Below, one piece after another: positions 47,737 through 56,849 of a DNA stretch of 64,000 nucleotides. The DNA is from Rhizomonospora bruguierae (GTDB lineage Bacteria > Actinomycetota > Actinomycetes > Mycobacteriales > Micromonosporaceae). Under the pieces are notes generated by a model. The model saw only the letters and a program-made list of their open reading frames with translations, had not been told where the DNA came from and did not search any database. The number at the start of each line of letters is the position of its first letter. Position 1 is the stretch's first letter. Location: assembly GCF_018397995.1 (NCBI RefSeq), contig NZ_BBQH01000016.1:1-64000 (forward strand). The letters are read 5' to 3'. The position numbers and the translations under genes were made by a program.

Positions 47737-48303
47737 ATGTCGATGACGCACCTGTCAACCGGCCTGATCGTCACGCTCGTGGTGGTGTTCGCCACCTCCG
47801 GGGCGAGTAAGCTTCGCGGCCCCGACGCGCAACGGACGTTCGCCGCGTCACTGGGCGATCTGCCGTTCCTTCCCGCACGGTCGGTCCGGGGGGTCGCAGC
47901 CGCGCTCACCGCTGGCGAACTGATGGTGGCCGCCGATCTGCTCGCATCGCTTATCGCCGGCTGGGCCGGGTTGCCCGGCGCGGTAGCCATGACCGCGGTG
48001 GCGCTCACGGCTACCGCGATATTGCTGATCACCCTCACCGTCGGGATCGCCATTACGCTACGGCGCGGCGTACGGGCAGGCTGCGCCTGTTTCGGGTCGG
48101 CGCACCGGCCGCTTGGCGTGTCACACCTGGTCCGCAACGTGCTGCTACTTGCCGCAGCCGGGACCGCAGCCGCGCTGCCACCCGCACCCCCGGTCCGGCC
48201 TCAGGACCTGCTTGTGGCCGTGACGGCCGGCGCGGTGGCGGCGTTCCTCATCATCCATGCCGACGACATGGCGGAGCTGTTCGCCGCGAATCCGGGGCAG
48301 TAG
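47737..48303 (+). CDS. MauE/DoxX-type redox membrane protein
   Basis: 188 residues with four or five membrane helices and the MauE-like CACFG motif (about residue 112, in RAGCACFGSAHRPLG), whose cysteines are the presumed redox pair. ATG 47737 with GAAAGGA upstream. MauE relatives pass electrons across the membrane to thioredoxin-fold partners; the TlpA-like gene three genes upstream is the likely partner. It is the last gene of the second peptide module. From 48304 to 48450 there is only non-coding sequence with weak inverted repeats. Confidence 0.85.
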   Translation: MSMTHLSTGLIVTLVVVFATSGASKLRGPDAQRTFAASLGDLPFLPARSVRGVAAALTAGELMVAADLLASLIAGWAGLPGAVAMTAVALTATAILLITLTVGIAITLRRGVRAGCACFGSAHRPLGVSHLVRNVLLLAAAGTAAALPPAPPVRPQDLLVAVTAGAVAAFLIIHADDMAELFAANPGQ

Positions 48304-48452
48304 GCACCGCCCATCCGTCCCGGGCTCCCCGCTTAGCTATTCCGCGCAACCGCGCGGTGATGCTGCGTGAGACCCGATGAGGGGGTGATCTTCAGGACGC
48401 GAAGCCGAGGCTCACGAACGATGATCTGAAGTCGTGGGGAATCGGCCACCCG

Positions 48453-48743
48453 ATGCTAGGACAGGTGAGGAGGCGCGCTCAGCGCGGCGGCCAGGGCCGG
48501 CAGGCGGCCGAAGGCGCGGGCGGCGGCGATGTGGTCGACGTAGCCGCGGGACTCGCGGCGCACGCCCGCCACGGGCATCGCGGCGTCCTCGCCGGCCACC
48601 GCGCGGCGCTCGCCGGCCGCGGCGCCGGGCCCCACCACGCCCTGCGTGCCGTGGCCGCCTACCTGTCGGCCGAGCAGTCGGCGGGTCGCGTCCGGGTCGA
48701 GGTCGACCCCGAGGCGGCCGCGTCGCTCGCGGGCCAGGCGTAG
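48453..48743 (+). CDS. Uncertain ORF, possible gene remnants
   Basis: A 96-codon plus-strand ORF whose last third (HALRAVAAYLSAEQS, GRVRVEVDPEAAASLAG) has very high G/C at third positions and looks like the end of a real protein. In the first half the minus strand is at least as good (ending RGYVDHIAAARAFGRL...AAALS), as if two C-terminal fragments converge here. I recognise neither. It could be decay products at the edge of the peptide cluster. Confidence 0.3.
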   Translation: MLGQVRRRAQRGGQGRQAAEGAGGGDVVDVAAGLAAHARHGHRGVLAGHRAALAGRGAGPHHALRAVAAYLSAEQSAGRVRVEVDPEAAASLAGQA

Positions 48744-48754
48744 CGGGTACCACC

Positions 48755-49822
48755 TCACGCGGACTGGCGGACCACCAGGGTCGGCTCGAAGATCACAGAG
48801 GACGGGTCGGTCGCCGGGTCGGCGACGCGGGCCAGCAGCATGCGGGCGCTCTCCGCCGCCATGTCCTCCAGCGGGTGGCGGATCGTGGTCAGGGTGGGCC
48901 GGGCGGCGAGCGCGGCGCTGCTGTCGTCGAAGCCGACCACGGCGACATCCTGCGGGACCCGCAGGTTCGCGTCCCGCAGGACCATCAGGGCGCCCTGGGC
49001 CATCAGGTCGTTGGCCACGAAGAGACCGTCGACGGCGCGCTCGCTCAGCAGGTGGCGCATGGCTCGCTCGCCGCTGTCGTACGTGAAGTTGCCCTCGACG
49101 CACGGCACGAAGGGCTGCCCGTGCCGGGCCAGCGCGCGGCGGAAGCCGGCGATGCGGTCCTGGCTGGCGGGCACCTCGGCCGGGCCGCTGATCATCGCGA
49201 TCCGGCGGCGGCCGCAGGCGGCGTAGAGGTGGTCGGCGGCGAGGGCGGCACCGGCGTCGTTGGCGAGGTCCACGTAGCTGATCGGCGCGGGGGTGGCCGG
49301 GCGGCCGATCAGCACGGCCGCGATGCCGGCGTTGACGAGCATGCCGGGGAGGCCGTCCTGCGGGTGCAGCGAGAGCACGATGGCGCCGTCGGCCCGGCCC
49401 TGGCGCAGGTCGCCGATCAGCCGCTCGCGGGACTCCCGGTCCCCGACGAACTGGAGGGCGAGTTGCACGCCGCCCGGCCGCAGGACGCTGAGCAGGCCGC
49501 CGACCACCCGACCGAAGAATGGGTCGGCGAAGAAGCGGCTCATGAACGGGTCGTCGTCGTGGCGCACGGAGTCGGAGACGACGAGCGCCACCGTGCCGGT
49601 GCGGCCGGTGACGAGCGAGCGGGCGGCGCGGTTGGGGACGTAGCCGGTGACCCCGACCGCGTTCCAGACCACCTTGTGCAGTTCCGGGTTGACGTTCCGG
49701 ATGCCGTTGATGACCCGCGACACGGTGGCCCGCGAGACGCCCGCGAGCTGCGCCACGTCCTCCAATGTGGGCGGCCGGGACCCGGTTGCGGAGTCACCGC
49801 CCCCACCCGACCCCAGCGCCAT
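48755..49822 (-). CDS. CebR-like LacI regulator of glucoside genes
   Basis: 355 residues; the ATG at 49822 is followed by a glycine-rich N-terminus and the HTH (PTLEDVAQLAGVSRATVSRV). The effector-binding domain follows. The palindrome GGAGAGCGCTCTCC, close to the known CebR site TGGGAGCGCTCCCA of Streptomyces, lies 25 bp upstream of this start, again before the CBM32 glycosidase and again before the GH1 gene. The protein is thus expected to repress itself and both glycosidase genes until a beta-glucoside such as cellobiose or laminaribiose is present; the effector is an inference. Confidence 0.92.
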   Translation of the reverse strand: MALGSGGGGDSATGSRPPTLEDVAQLAGVSRATVSRVINGIRNVNPELHKVVWNAVGVTGYVPNRAARSLVTGRTGTVALVVSDSVRHDDDPFMSRFFADPFFGRVVGGLLSVLRPGGVQLALQFVGDRESRERLIGDLRQGRADGAIVLSLHPQDGLPGMLVNAGIAAVLIGRPATPAPISYVDLANDAGAALAADHLYAACGRRRIAMISGPAEVPASQDRIAGFRRALARHGQPFVPCVEGNFTYDSGERAMRHLLSERAVDGLFVANDLMAQGALMVLRDANLRVPQDVAVVGFDDSSAALAARPTLTTIRHPLEDMAAESARMLLARVADPATDPSSVIFEPTLVVRQSA

Positions 49823-49846
49823 GCCGGCATTTATAGCACAGCGGAT

Positions 49847-49860
49847 GGAGAGCGCTCTCC
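49847..49860. promoter_or_regulatory. CebR-like operator, regulator gene
   Basis: Perfect palindrome GGAGAGCGCTCTCC, 25 bp upstream of the LacI start; one of three identical copies in 4 kb. It suggests autoregulation. Confidence 0.85.
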
Positions 49861-50031
49861 TTGCTGGGCGCGGCCAACCCGGTACGCGGCGACGCGTATC
49901 TCGTCGGCCGGCGCGGGCGGCGATCTTGGTACGGATCTGGCGCCTTGTCGCTCGGGGCCGGGTCGGGCCGGGGCGCAGGGCGGGTGGGTGAGGGGTGGCG
50001 GGCGCTGGCCCGCCCGCCACCCCGGCACCGG

Positions 50032-53000
50032 TCAGCGGTAGACGCCGACCTCCCACAGGGAGTACCCGTACGTCGTCGCCCGTTGCGTGCCATTGACCCG
50101 TACGTACCGGGCGGAGCCGGTGAGCGCGAGGTCGTCGAACCCGCCGTCGCCGCTGGTCGTCGAGTAGATGGTGGTCCAGGAGGCGCCGTCGTTCGACACC
50201 TGGACCTGGTACGCCGTCGCGTACGCCGCCTCCCAGGCCAGCAGGATGCGGGTGAACGAGGTGACGGCGCCCAGGTCCACCTGGAGCCAGGCGGTGGGTA
50301 CCCATTCGCTGGCCCACCGGGTGCCGTAGTCGCCGTCGACCGCGCGGTTCGGGGTCTGCGCGCCGTCGGTGCCGGTCGGCTGGTACGAGGAGGCGGTGGC
50401 GGGCTTGTTCAGCGCCACGTTGGTGCCCGGGATGGTCGGCGGCACCACCCGAATGGAGCGCTGTTCGATGCCGACGTTGCCCTGCCCGTCAAAGGCGTAG
50501 CCGTAGATTTTCCAGACGCCGAGCCGATCCGGCGCCCGGACGGTGAACTGGCCGGGCGCGGTCTCGGTGAAGGTGAGGTTGCTGAACCCGGTGCCGCCGC
50601 TGATGTACTTGTCGCTGGCCATCAGGTTGTAGCGGATCAGGTCGCCCTGTGGGTCGCTGGCGGTGACGCCGACGTTGAACGTGCCGCCGGCGGGTACCGA
50701 GGTCGGCGTCGACACGGTCATGGCGGAGATTTCCGGCGGGGTGTTCGCCGACGCCTGGCCGGTGTACGCCTGGCGCAGCGCGTGGTAGCCGAGCCGGCGC
50801 CAGCCGCCCGTGTACGTGTTGAGCCAGACCCCGCCGAAGTCGTTCTCGAGCCCATAGTGGAATTCGGTGGCGCCCAGTGCCACGCCGGGGTGGGACCTGA
50901 TGGCGTTCCAGCTTGCCGTGTACATCGCCCGCTTCTGTGGGTCGGTCGGCTCGGTGGGTACGCCGTTGGCGTCGTTCGGCACCTCCCATTCGCCGTCCGG
51001 GCCGGCCTCCGTCACCACGTACGGCTTGGTGTACCCGCCCGCGATCCAGTCGGACTTGACGGTGGCGATGGCCCCGTACGCGTTCACCGCGAGCAGATCC
51101 AGGTCGGGGGAGTACTGCCGGTAGTACCCCCACGCGCCGGTCCACGCGTCGGTGGAGGTGACCGGGTGGTTCGGGTCGGCGGCGTGGATGGCGACCGCCA
51201 GTTCGTTGACGAACTTCGCGTACGCGACCCGGCGCGCCTCCACCTCGGCGGCGGGCAGCCCGTGGTCCTGCATGGTGAGGATGACCTCGTTGCCCACGTC
51301 CCACATGAGCACGCCCTGCCGGTTCTTCAGCGCGTTGACCCGGTTCACGATCTCGGTCTTGGCCGAGGTCTTGTACGCGGAGTCGTTGACGTAGTCCGCG
51401 CCCTGGTTCAGCCAGTGGCCCACGATGACGCGGATGCCCTGCTGGGCGGCCCGGTCGAGCAGGGTGGGCGTGGCGGCGTCGTCGACGCCCCAGGTGCGGA
51501 TGGTGTTGACGCCCATGTTCTTCAGGTCGCGCATGTACCCGTCCGCGGCGCCCTGCGGCGGCCCGTACGTGAGGCCCCGGATCTCGTACGGCGCGCCGTT
51601 GACCTGGAGTTGCCAGTTGCCCTGGCTCCCGGTCACCTTGACGAGGCTCGGGCCGGCCGGGGTCGCCGGATCGGTCATCGCCGGCGGGGTCGTGCCGGCG
51701 GACCGGGACACGGTCACCGAGTCGACGCTCAGGATGCCGCCCGACGTGGTGTCGCCGGTCGGCGTGGTCGACCCCGCGATCGCGGTGGGCAGGGAGCCGC
51801 CGATCGCCAGGTCCAGCCGCAGGTAGAAGCCGTGGTGCACGGCCGCCTGCCAGGCCGTCACGCCGACCTGGCTCTCCCGCACCACCCAGGTCTGCCGTCC
51901 GTCCAGGTAGAACCGGATCTCCTCGTCCGTCCTGGTCCGGTCGATGATCTGGGTGTACTCGTGGAAGCCCGTCCGGCAGCCGGCGCAGCTGGCCAGCCCG
52001 CTTGTACGCCCGTTGTATTCGGCGCACGGCCCGTCCGGTGCGGTGCCGCAGTGGAGCGTCTGGGCGAGCTGGCCGCGGCCGTTGACGTCGGTCATGATGT
52101 CGGTCTCGCCGACGCCCGGCCAGTTGGTGAAGGTGCCCCGGTAGGCGGCGCCGGTGGCGCGGAAGCCGGGCCAGTACCCGAGGCCGTTGGCCACGTCGGG
52201 CTGCTTCAGCACGGCGCTGAACCGCAGCTGCTCGCCGGGTTGCGGAGCGAAGTCGGCGCGCTGGGTCTCGATTCGGCCGGAGGTCCAGTTCCCGGCGCCG
52301 TCGCGGGTCGCCCGGATGTTCAGCCGGCCGGCGCCGTCCAGGTACACATTGGACATAGACGCGCTGGCGGTCTCCACCGAGCCGGTACCCCAGTTCGCCG
52401 CGCCGCCGGGGTACTGGGTGCCGGTGCGCAGCAGCCAGTTCGCGGACGACGGCGACGTGTTCGCGGCGCCGGTGAAGTCGTCGCTCCACACGGTGGTCCA
52501 GTTGCCGGGCGGCGGGGTGGTCGTCGGGGGCGGCGTGGTTGCGCCGCCCGTCGCCCCCGTGAACACCTGGAACTCCCACAGCGAGTACCCGTACCCGCCG
52601 CTGCGCGCCGTGCCGTACATGCGTACGTACCGGCCGGTGCCGGAGACGTCGAGGGTCTGCGTGCCGCCGGTGCCGGTGGTGGTGGAGTAGACGCTCGTCC
52701 AGGCGTTCGCGTCGGCGGAGGTCTGGATCTGGAACGCCCTGCCGTACGCCGCCTCCCACACGAGCACGACGCGGCAGATCGGCTGCGCCGCACCGAGGTC
52801 CACCCGGATCCACTGCGGGTCGCTGAACTGGCTGGACCACCGGGTGCCGGCGTCGCCGTCGAACGCGGCGGCGACGGGCGTGCCGGCGCCCTCGGTCGAG
52901 GAGGCCGTGGCGGGCCGCCCCAGCGCCGCGTTGGCGGTTCCGCAGCCGGCCGGTGGGGTCCCGCCGGCCGGCGTGCCGAAGACCTGGAACTCCCACAGCG

Positions 53001-53463
53001 AGTACCCGTACCCGCTGTTGCGCGCCGTGCCGTACATGCGCACGTACCGGCCGGTGCCGCTGACGGTGAGGTTCTGCGTGCCGCCCGTCCCGGTGGTCGT
53101 GGCGTAGACGGTGGTCCAGGCGTTCCCGTCGGCGGAGGTCTGGATCTGGTACGCGGTGCCGTACGCGCCCTCCCACTGGAGGACGACCCGGCTCACGGTG
53201 GCCGTGTCGCCCAGGTCCACACGCAGCCACTGCGGGTCGCTGAACTGGCTGGACCAGCGGGTGCCCGGGTTCCCGTCGACGGCGTTGGCGGCGGTCAGAT
53301 CGTCGCCCTGGATCGATGAGGCGGTCACGGGCCGGCCCTGGGAGAGCAGGGTTTCCGCCGCGCCGGCGCCCGGCGACACGACCATCACGTACGCGCCGAC
53401 CAGCATCGCGAGCAGGACCGATAGCAGCGCCCGCAGCGCGGGCGGCGAGGGTGTGCGGTTCAC
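50032..53463 (-). CDS. Secreted CBM32 / GH16-like / GH-A barrel glycosidase
   Basis: 1143 residues from GTG 53463 (GAGAGGCAGG upstream); the ATG at 53520 would place the operator inside the gene. Signal peptide ALRALLSVLLAMLVGAYVMV. Order: two F5/8 type C (CBM32) domains (about 35-300), a GH16-like jelly roll (about 325-590), a clan GH-A TIM barrel (about 620-910) with acid/base Glu in WDVGNEV and nucleophile Glu in VVTEAGPDGEWE, an Ig-like domain, and a third CBM32. The GH16 active-site motif reads GETDIMTD: the second catalytic Glu of ExDxxE is Thr, so that module may only bind. The likely target is a beta-glucan, judging from the CebR-like operator and the GH1 neighbour. Confidence 0.9.
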   Translation of the reverse strand: MNRTPSPPALRALLSVLLAMLVGAYVMVVSPGAGAAETLLSQGRPVTASSIQGDDLTAANAVDGNPGTRWSSQFSDPQWLRVDLGDTATVSRVVLQWEGAYGTAYQIQTSADGNAWTTVYATTTGTGGTQNLTVSGTGRYVRMYGTARNSGYGYSLWEFQVFGTPAGGTPPAGCGTANAALGRPATASSTEGAGTPVAAAFDGDAGTRWSSQFSDPQWIRVDLGAAQPICRVVLVWEAAYGRAFQIQTSADANAWTSVYSTTTGTGGTQTLDVSGTGRYVRMYGTARSGGYGYSLWEFQVFTGATGGATTPPPTTTPPPGNWTTVWSDDFTGAANTSPSSANWLLRTGTQYPGGAANWGTGSVETASASMSNVYLDGAGRLNIRATRDGAGNWTSGRIETQRADFAPQPGEQLRFSAVLKQPDVANGLGYWPGFRATGAAYRGTFTNWPGVGETDIMTDVNGRGQLAQTLHCGTAPDGPCAEYNGRTSGLASCAGCRTGFHEYTQIIDRTRTDEEIRFYLDGRQTWVVRESQVGVTAWQAAVHHGFYLRLDLAIGGSLPTAIAGSTTPTGDTTSGGILSVDSVTVSRSAGTTPPAMTDPATPAGPSLVKVTGSQGNWQLQVNGAPYEIRGLTYGPPQGAADGYMRDLKNMGVNTIRTWGVDDAATPTLLDRAAQQGIRVIVGHWLNQGADYVNDSAYKTSAKTEIVNRVNALKNRQGVLMWDVGNEVILTMQDHGLPAAEVEARRVAYAKFVNELAVAIHAADPNHPVTSTDAWTGAWGYYRQYSPDLDLLAVNAYGAIATVKSDWIAGGYTKPYVVTEAGPDGEWEVPNDANGVPTEPTDPQKRAMYTASWNAIRSHPGVALGATEFHYGLENDFGGVWLNTYTGGWRRLGYHALRQAYTGQASANTPPEISAMTVSTPTSVPAGGTFNVGVTASDPQGDLIRYNLMASDKYISGGTGFSNLTFTETAPGQFTVRAPDRLGVWKIYGYAFDGQGNVGIEQRSIRVVPPTIPGTNVALNKPATASSYQPTGTDGAQTPNRAVDGDYGTRWASEWVPTAWLQVDLGAVTSFTRILLAWEAAYATAYQVQVSNDGASWTTIYSTTSGDGGFDDLALTGSARYVRVNGTQRATTYGYSLWEVGVYR

Positions 53464-53504
53464 GAGGTCGCCTGCCTCTCGGTGGTGGGGGAGCGGAGGG
53501 GGAG

Positions 53505-53518
53505 GGAGAGCGCTCTCC
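53505..53518. promoter_or_regulatory. CebR-like operator, CBM32 glycosidase gene
   Basis: GGAGAGCGCTCTCC, 42 bp upstream of the GTG start of the minus-strand glycosidase, identical to the copies at 49847 and 53644. Confidence 0.85.
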
Positions 53519-53640
53519 ACAGGCGGCAGTGTGACGCCGCGGTTTCCGTGGTGTCAAGAAGTTCGATCCATTGCCATGCCGTGCCAAGCGTGCGAAAGCG
53601 CCCTTGACAGCGCGGGCGGGGGCGGCGAGGCTGGGTGCGG

Positions 53641-53660
53641 ATTGGAGAGCGCTCTCCAAT
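53641..53660. promoter_or_regulatory. CebR-like operator, GH1 gene
   Basis: A 20-bp perfect palindrome, ATTGGAGAGCGCTCTCCAAT, containing the common 14-mer. It lies 140 bp upstream of the GH1 start. With the copy at 53505 it gives a pair of operators in the divergent region. Confidence 0.88.
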
Positions 53661-53799
53661 TGGGGCGGCGGCCCCGGCCTCGCCGGGGCCGCCGCCCGCC
53701 CGCCTCCCGATCCTGGCTCCGGGCGGCATCGCACGAGCGCGGTCAGTGCGGCCGGTGAGGCCGTGCGGCGCGACGGCACGCGAGAGAGGTGGCGATCGG

Positions 53800-55185
53800 A
53801 TGAGCGCACTGGCGGTGTCGCGTGTGGCGCCGGCCCCGGGCCCGCAGCGGTTCCGGCCGGACTTCTGGTGGGGCGCGGCGACATCCGCCTACCAGATCGA
53901 GGGCGGCGTGGCCGAGGACGGCCGCGCACCGTCCATCTGGGACACCTTCTCGACGGGACCGGGCCGGGTCGACGGCGGCGACACCGGCCGGCGGGCCGCG
54001 GACCACCGGCGCCGCTACCGCGAGGACGTCGCGTTGATGGCCGACCTGGGCCTGACCGCCTACCGCTTCTCCGTCTCCTGGCCGCGGGTGCTGGGCACCG
54101 GCCTCGACTTCTACGACCGGCTGGTCGACGAACTGCTCGGCGCCGGGATCGCGCCGGTGGCAACCCTGTACCACTGGGACCTACCGCAGACGATCGAGGA
54201 CGCCGGTGGCTGGCCCGCCCGCGACACGTCCCACCGCTTCGCCCAGTACGCCGCCACGGTGGCCGAGCGCCTGGGCGACCGCGTGCGGCTGTGGCACACG
54301 CTCAACGAGCCGTGGTGCGCGGCGTTTCTCGGGTACGGGTCGGGGGCGCACGCACCCGGTCGCCGGGACCACGCCGCCGCGCTGGCCGCCGCGCACCACC
54401 TGCTGCTGGCGCACGGGCTCGCGGCGGACGCGCTCCGGGCCGCCGCGCCCGGGGCGCCGGTGTCGCTCGCGCTGAATCTGGGCGTCGTGCGCCCGCTCAC
54501 CCCCGCGCCGGCCGATGTGGACGCCGCCCGCCGGATCGACGGCCTGCTCAACCGCCTGTTCCTGGACCCGCTGTTCCGGGGCGGCTACCCGGCCGACGTG
54601 CTGGCGGACACCGCCCGCGTCAGCGACTGGTCGTTCGTGCGCGACGGGGACCTGGCCGCCATCGCCACGCCGGTCGACGCCCTCGGCGTGAACTACTACC
54701 AGCCCGACCTGGTCGCCGGGAACCGCCCCGAGCCGGACCCCACCACGCCGTACCCGGCCGCGAGCGACATCACCTTCCACCGCACACCCGGTCCGGTGAC
54801 CGGCATGGGATGGTCGATCGATCCCGCGGGGTTGCGGGAGATCCTGCTGCGGATCCGGGACGAGTACCGCGACCTGCCCGTGCACGTGGCCGAGAACGGC
54901 GCCGCCTACCCGGACCGGGTGGACCCGGACGGGCGGGTACGGGACCAGGAGCGGATCGGGTACCTGCGCACCCATCTCGCCGCCGCGCACGAGGCGTACA
55001 CGGCCGGCGTCGACCTGCGCGGATACTTCGTCTGGTCGTTGCTGGACAACTTCGAATGGGCCTACGGGTACGGCAAGCGCTTCGGACTCGTGCACGTCGA
55101 CTACGCGACCCAGGTGCGCACGCCGAAGGACAGCGCGCTCTGGTACAGGGGCGTCATCCGGGCGGGTGGGCTCCCGACCGGGTGA
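53800..55185 (+). CDS. GH1 beta-glucosidase
   Basis: Cytoplasmic retaining glycosidase of 461 residues; ATG 53800 with GAGAGAGGTGG. It shows the family start [14 protein letters not shown], acid/base Glu in TLNEPWC (about 167), nucleophile Glu in HVAENGAAY (about 366) and the C-terminal [16 protein letters not shown]. There is no signal peptide, so it would cut glucosides after import. It is divergent from the large secreted glycosidase and shares its operator, giving an outside/inside pair under one repressor. Confidence 0.96.
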   Translation: MSALAVSRVAPAPGPQRFRPDFWWGAATSAYQIEGGVAEDGRAPSIWDTFSTGPGRVDGGDTGRRAADHRRRYREDVALMADLGLTAYRFSVSWPRVLGTGLDFYDRLVDELLGAGIAPVATLYHWDLPQTIEDAGGWPARDTSHRFAQYAATVAERLGDRVRLWHTLNEPWCAAFLGYGSGAHAPGRRDHAAALAAAHHLLLAHGLAADALRAAAPGAPVSLALNLGVVRPLTPAPADVDAARRIDGLLNRLFLDPLFRGGYPADVLADTARVSDWSFVRDGDLAAIATPVDALGVNYYQPDLVAGNRPEPDPTTPYPAASDITFHRTPGPVTGMGWSIDPAGLREILLRIRDEYRDLPVHVAENGAAYPDRVDPDGRVRDQERIGYLRTHLAAAHEAYTAGVDLRGYFVWSLLDNFEWAYGYGKRFGLVHVDYATQVRTPKDSALWYRGVIRAGGLPTG

Positions 55186-55213
55186 CCCCGGCGCTGGCCG
55201 GCACAGCCGGAAA

Positions 55214-55241
55214 CGGCCCGCCCCGGGAAAGGGTCGGGCCG
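55214..55241. terminator. Terminator between convergent genes
   Basis: CGGCCCG (55214-55220) pairs with CGGGCCG (55235-55241), between the GH1 stop and the convergent PspC-domain gene stop. Confidence 0.5.
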
Positions 55242-55246
55242 CTCGG

Positions 55247-55507
55247 TCAGGCGGACGTGCCGGACGTCGGTGGGGCCGGGTAGGTGTACGCGACCGGCCG
55301 CTCGGCGGGCATCAGGATCCACAGGATCGGGTAGATGATGATCTGGCTGCCCGGAATCACCATCAGGATCAGCAGGAACAGCAGCCGGGCCGGCCACGGG
55401 TCGATACCGAAGCGGCGGCCCAGTCCGGCGACGACGCCGCCGAGCAGGCGGCCCTCGGTCGGCCGGACCAGGCCCTGGTCGCGGAAGGTGCGGTGCACGT
55501 CGTTCAT
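55247..55507 (-). CDS. PspC-domain membrane protein
   Basis: 86 residues: a PspC domain (LVRPTEGRLLGGVVAGLGRR, then FGIDPWPARLLFLLILMVIP) with two membrane helices and a short Pro-rich tail. Such proteins sense envelope stress or simply sit in the membrane; a role here cannot be given. The start overlaps the upstream glycosyltransferase stop by ATGA, so the two are co-transcribed. GGAAAG precedes ATG. Confidence 0.88.
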   Translation of the reverse strand: MNDVHRTFRDQGLVRPTEGRLLGGVVAGLGRRFGIDPWPARLLFLLILMVIPGSQIIIYPILWILMPAERPVAYTYPAPPTSGTSA

Positions 55508-56778
55508 GGCTGGGCTTTCCTTCCCGATGGCGGTCGCGCGGGCGGTCGTGCCCGTCGATAACCAGTGTCCGCCAGGGTGGCGCCGAGAACATCGGGGACG
55601 GACCCCGGCCCTACCCTGACCCGCCGGGACGCCTTCGACCCCGAGATCGGCCCCGGGACCGCCCCCGACACCCCGGGGTGGCGCCGGCCGGTGGCGACCC
55701 GGGCGGCCTGCGCGGCGACCCGCTCCGGCGGCACCGCCAGGCAGTCCTGGGCGTACGGGCAGGCGAACTGGCGGCACGGCGCGCAGCCGGTGGGGATCGT
55801 CAGCACCGTGGCGGCGGTGCCCCGGGGCCGGTACTGCTCGACCTCCTCGGTGCCGGCGAACAGCACCACGACCGGCGTGTCGACGGCGTCCGCGAGGTGC
55901 GCGCCGCCGCTGTTGTTGCAGATCACGACCGCGGCACCGGCGATCGCCGCGGCCAGCGCCGGCACGTCCAGGTCGCCGGCGACCGCGACCGCGCCGGCCG
56001 GCTTCGCGACCCGGTTCACCAGCCCGGCCTCCCGGGCGGTGCCCGCCACCACGACCGGCAGCCCCGGCCCGCGGGCCGGGGCCGCCAGCAGGGCGGCCAC
56101 CTCCGCGTACCGGTCGGGCGGGTAGCTGCGGGCGGGGCAGGAGGCGCCGGGCAGGATCAGCGCGTACGGGCGGGCGGGGTCCGCGCCGCGCGCCCGCAGG
56201 GCGCGGCCGGCCGCGGCGGTGGCGCCGGCGGGGATGCTCAGGCGCAGGTGCCGACCGGTGGCCGGGGCGCCCACCCGCTCCAGCAGGTACAGGTTGCGGT
56301 CGACCTGGTGCAGCGGGTCGGGCGGGGCGGGCACCCAGTGGGTCAGCCCGGCACCGCCGAACTCCTTCGAGGTACCCACCCGGATCGGTACGCCCGCCTC
56401 GCGGCACAGGTAGCCGGCGGGCCACGGCGTCTGGGAGAACGAGGTGAGCACCACCGCCGCGTCGTAGGCGCCGGCGGCGATCCGCTCGGCGAGCCGGCGG
56501 TCGTCGGCCGGGGGTCCGGTGACCGGTCCGGTCTGCTGCCACGACACCGATGCGGCGATGACCCCGTCCACCTCGGGCAGCAGCTGCGCCGCGGGGGCGC
56601 CGGCGGGCGCGGCGAGCAGGTCCAGCCGGGCGGACGGCGCGGCCCGGCGCAGGGCGCGCAGCGCGGGACCGGCCAGCACCACGTCGCCCAGGTTGTCGGT
56701 GCGGATCAGCAGGATCGCCCGCAGGTCCCGCCAGCGGATCGGCGGCGAGGCGAGCGCGGCGGGGTGTTCGAGCGTCAC
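55504..56778 (-). CDS. Glycosyltransferase family 9 protein
   Basis: 424 residues, heptosyltransferase-like GT-B fold. N-terminal ILLIRTDNLGDVVLAGPALR; C-terminal sugar-nucleotide region CNNSGGAHLADAVDTPVVVLFAG (here split: NNSGG and HLADA) and the Cys-rich segment PCRQFACPYAQDCL. In actinomycetes GT9 proteins have no LPS to work on and probably act on cell-surface glycans. A long C-terminal tail rich in Arg/Pro follows. It is divergent from the next glycosyltransferase, with 71 bp between them. Confidence 0.9.
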   Translation of the reverse strand: MTLEHPAALASPPIRWRDLRAILLIRTDNLGDVVLAGPALRALRRAAPSARLDLLAAPAGAPAAQLLPEVDGVIAASVSWQQTGPVTGPPADDRRLAERIAAGAYDAAVVLTSFSQTPWPAGYLCREAGVPIRVGTSKEFGGAGLTHWVPAPPDPLHQVDRNLYLLERVGAPATGRHLRLSIPAGATAAAGRALRARGADPARPYALILPGASCPARSYPPDRYAEVAALLAAPARGPGLPVVVAGTAREAGLVNRVAKPAGAVAVAGDLDVPALAAAIAGAAVVICNNSGGAHLADAVDTPVVVLFAGTEEVEQYRPRGTAATVLTIPTGCAPCRQFACPYAQDCLAVPPERVAAQAARVATGRRHPGVSGAVPGPISGSKASRRVRVGPGSVPDVLGATLADTGYRRARPPARPPSGRKAQP

Positions 56779-56849
56779 GCGGGGGCGGCTACCCCACCCG
56801 CCCGGCTGACTAACGGTTTGCCCGGCCGGCCGGCGGGAACGCGGTTGCG

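Noticed and set aside
49861-53319. Long plus-strand ORF opposite the CBM32 glycosidase
   Set aside because: Low-complexity Val/Arg/Gly sequence, no motifs, antisense to a well-supported secreted enzyme.
50489-54163. Second long minus-strand ORF over the same region, extending under the GH1 gene
   Set aside because: It is an out-of-frame shadow, arginine-rich throughout.
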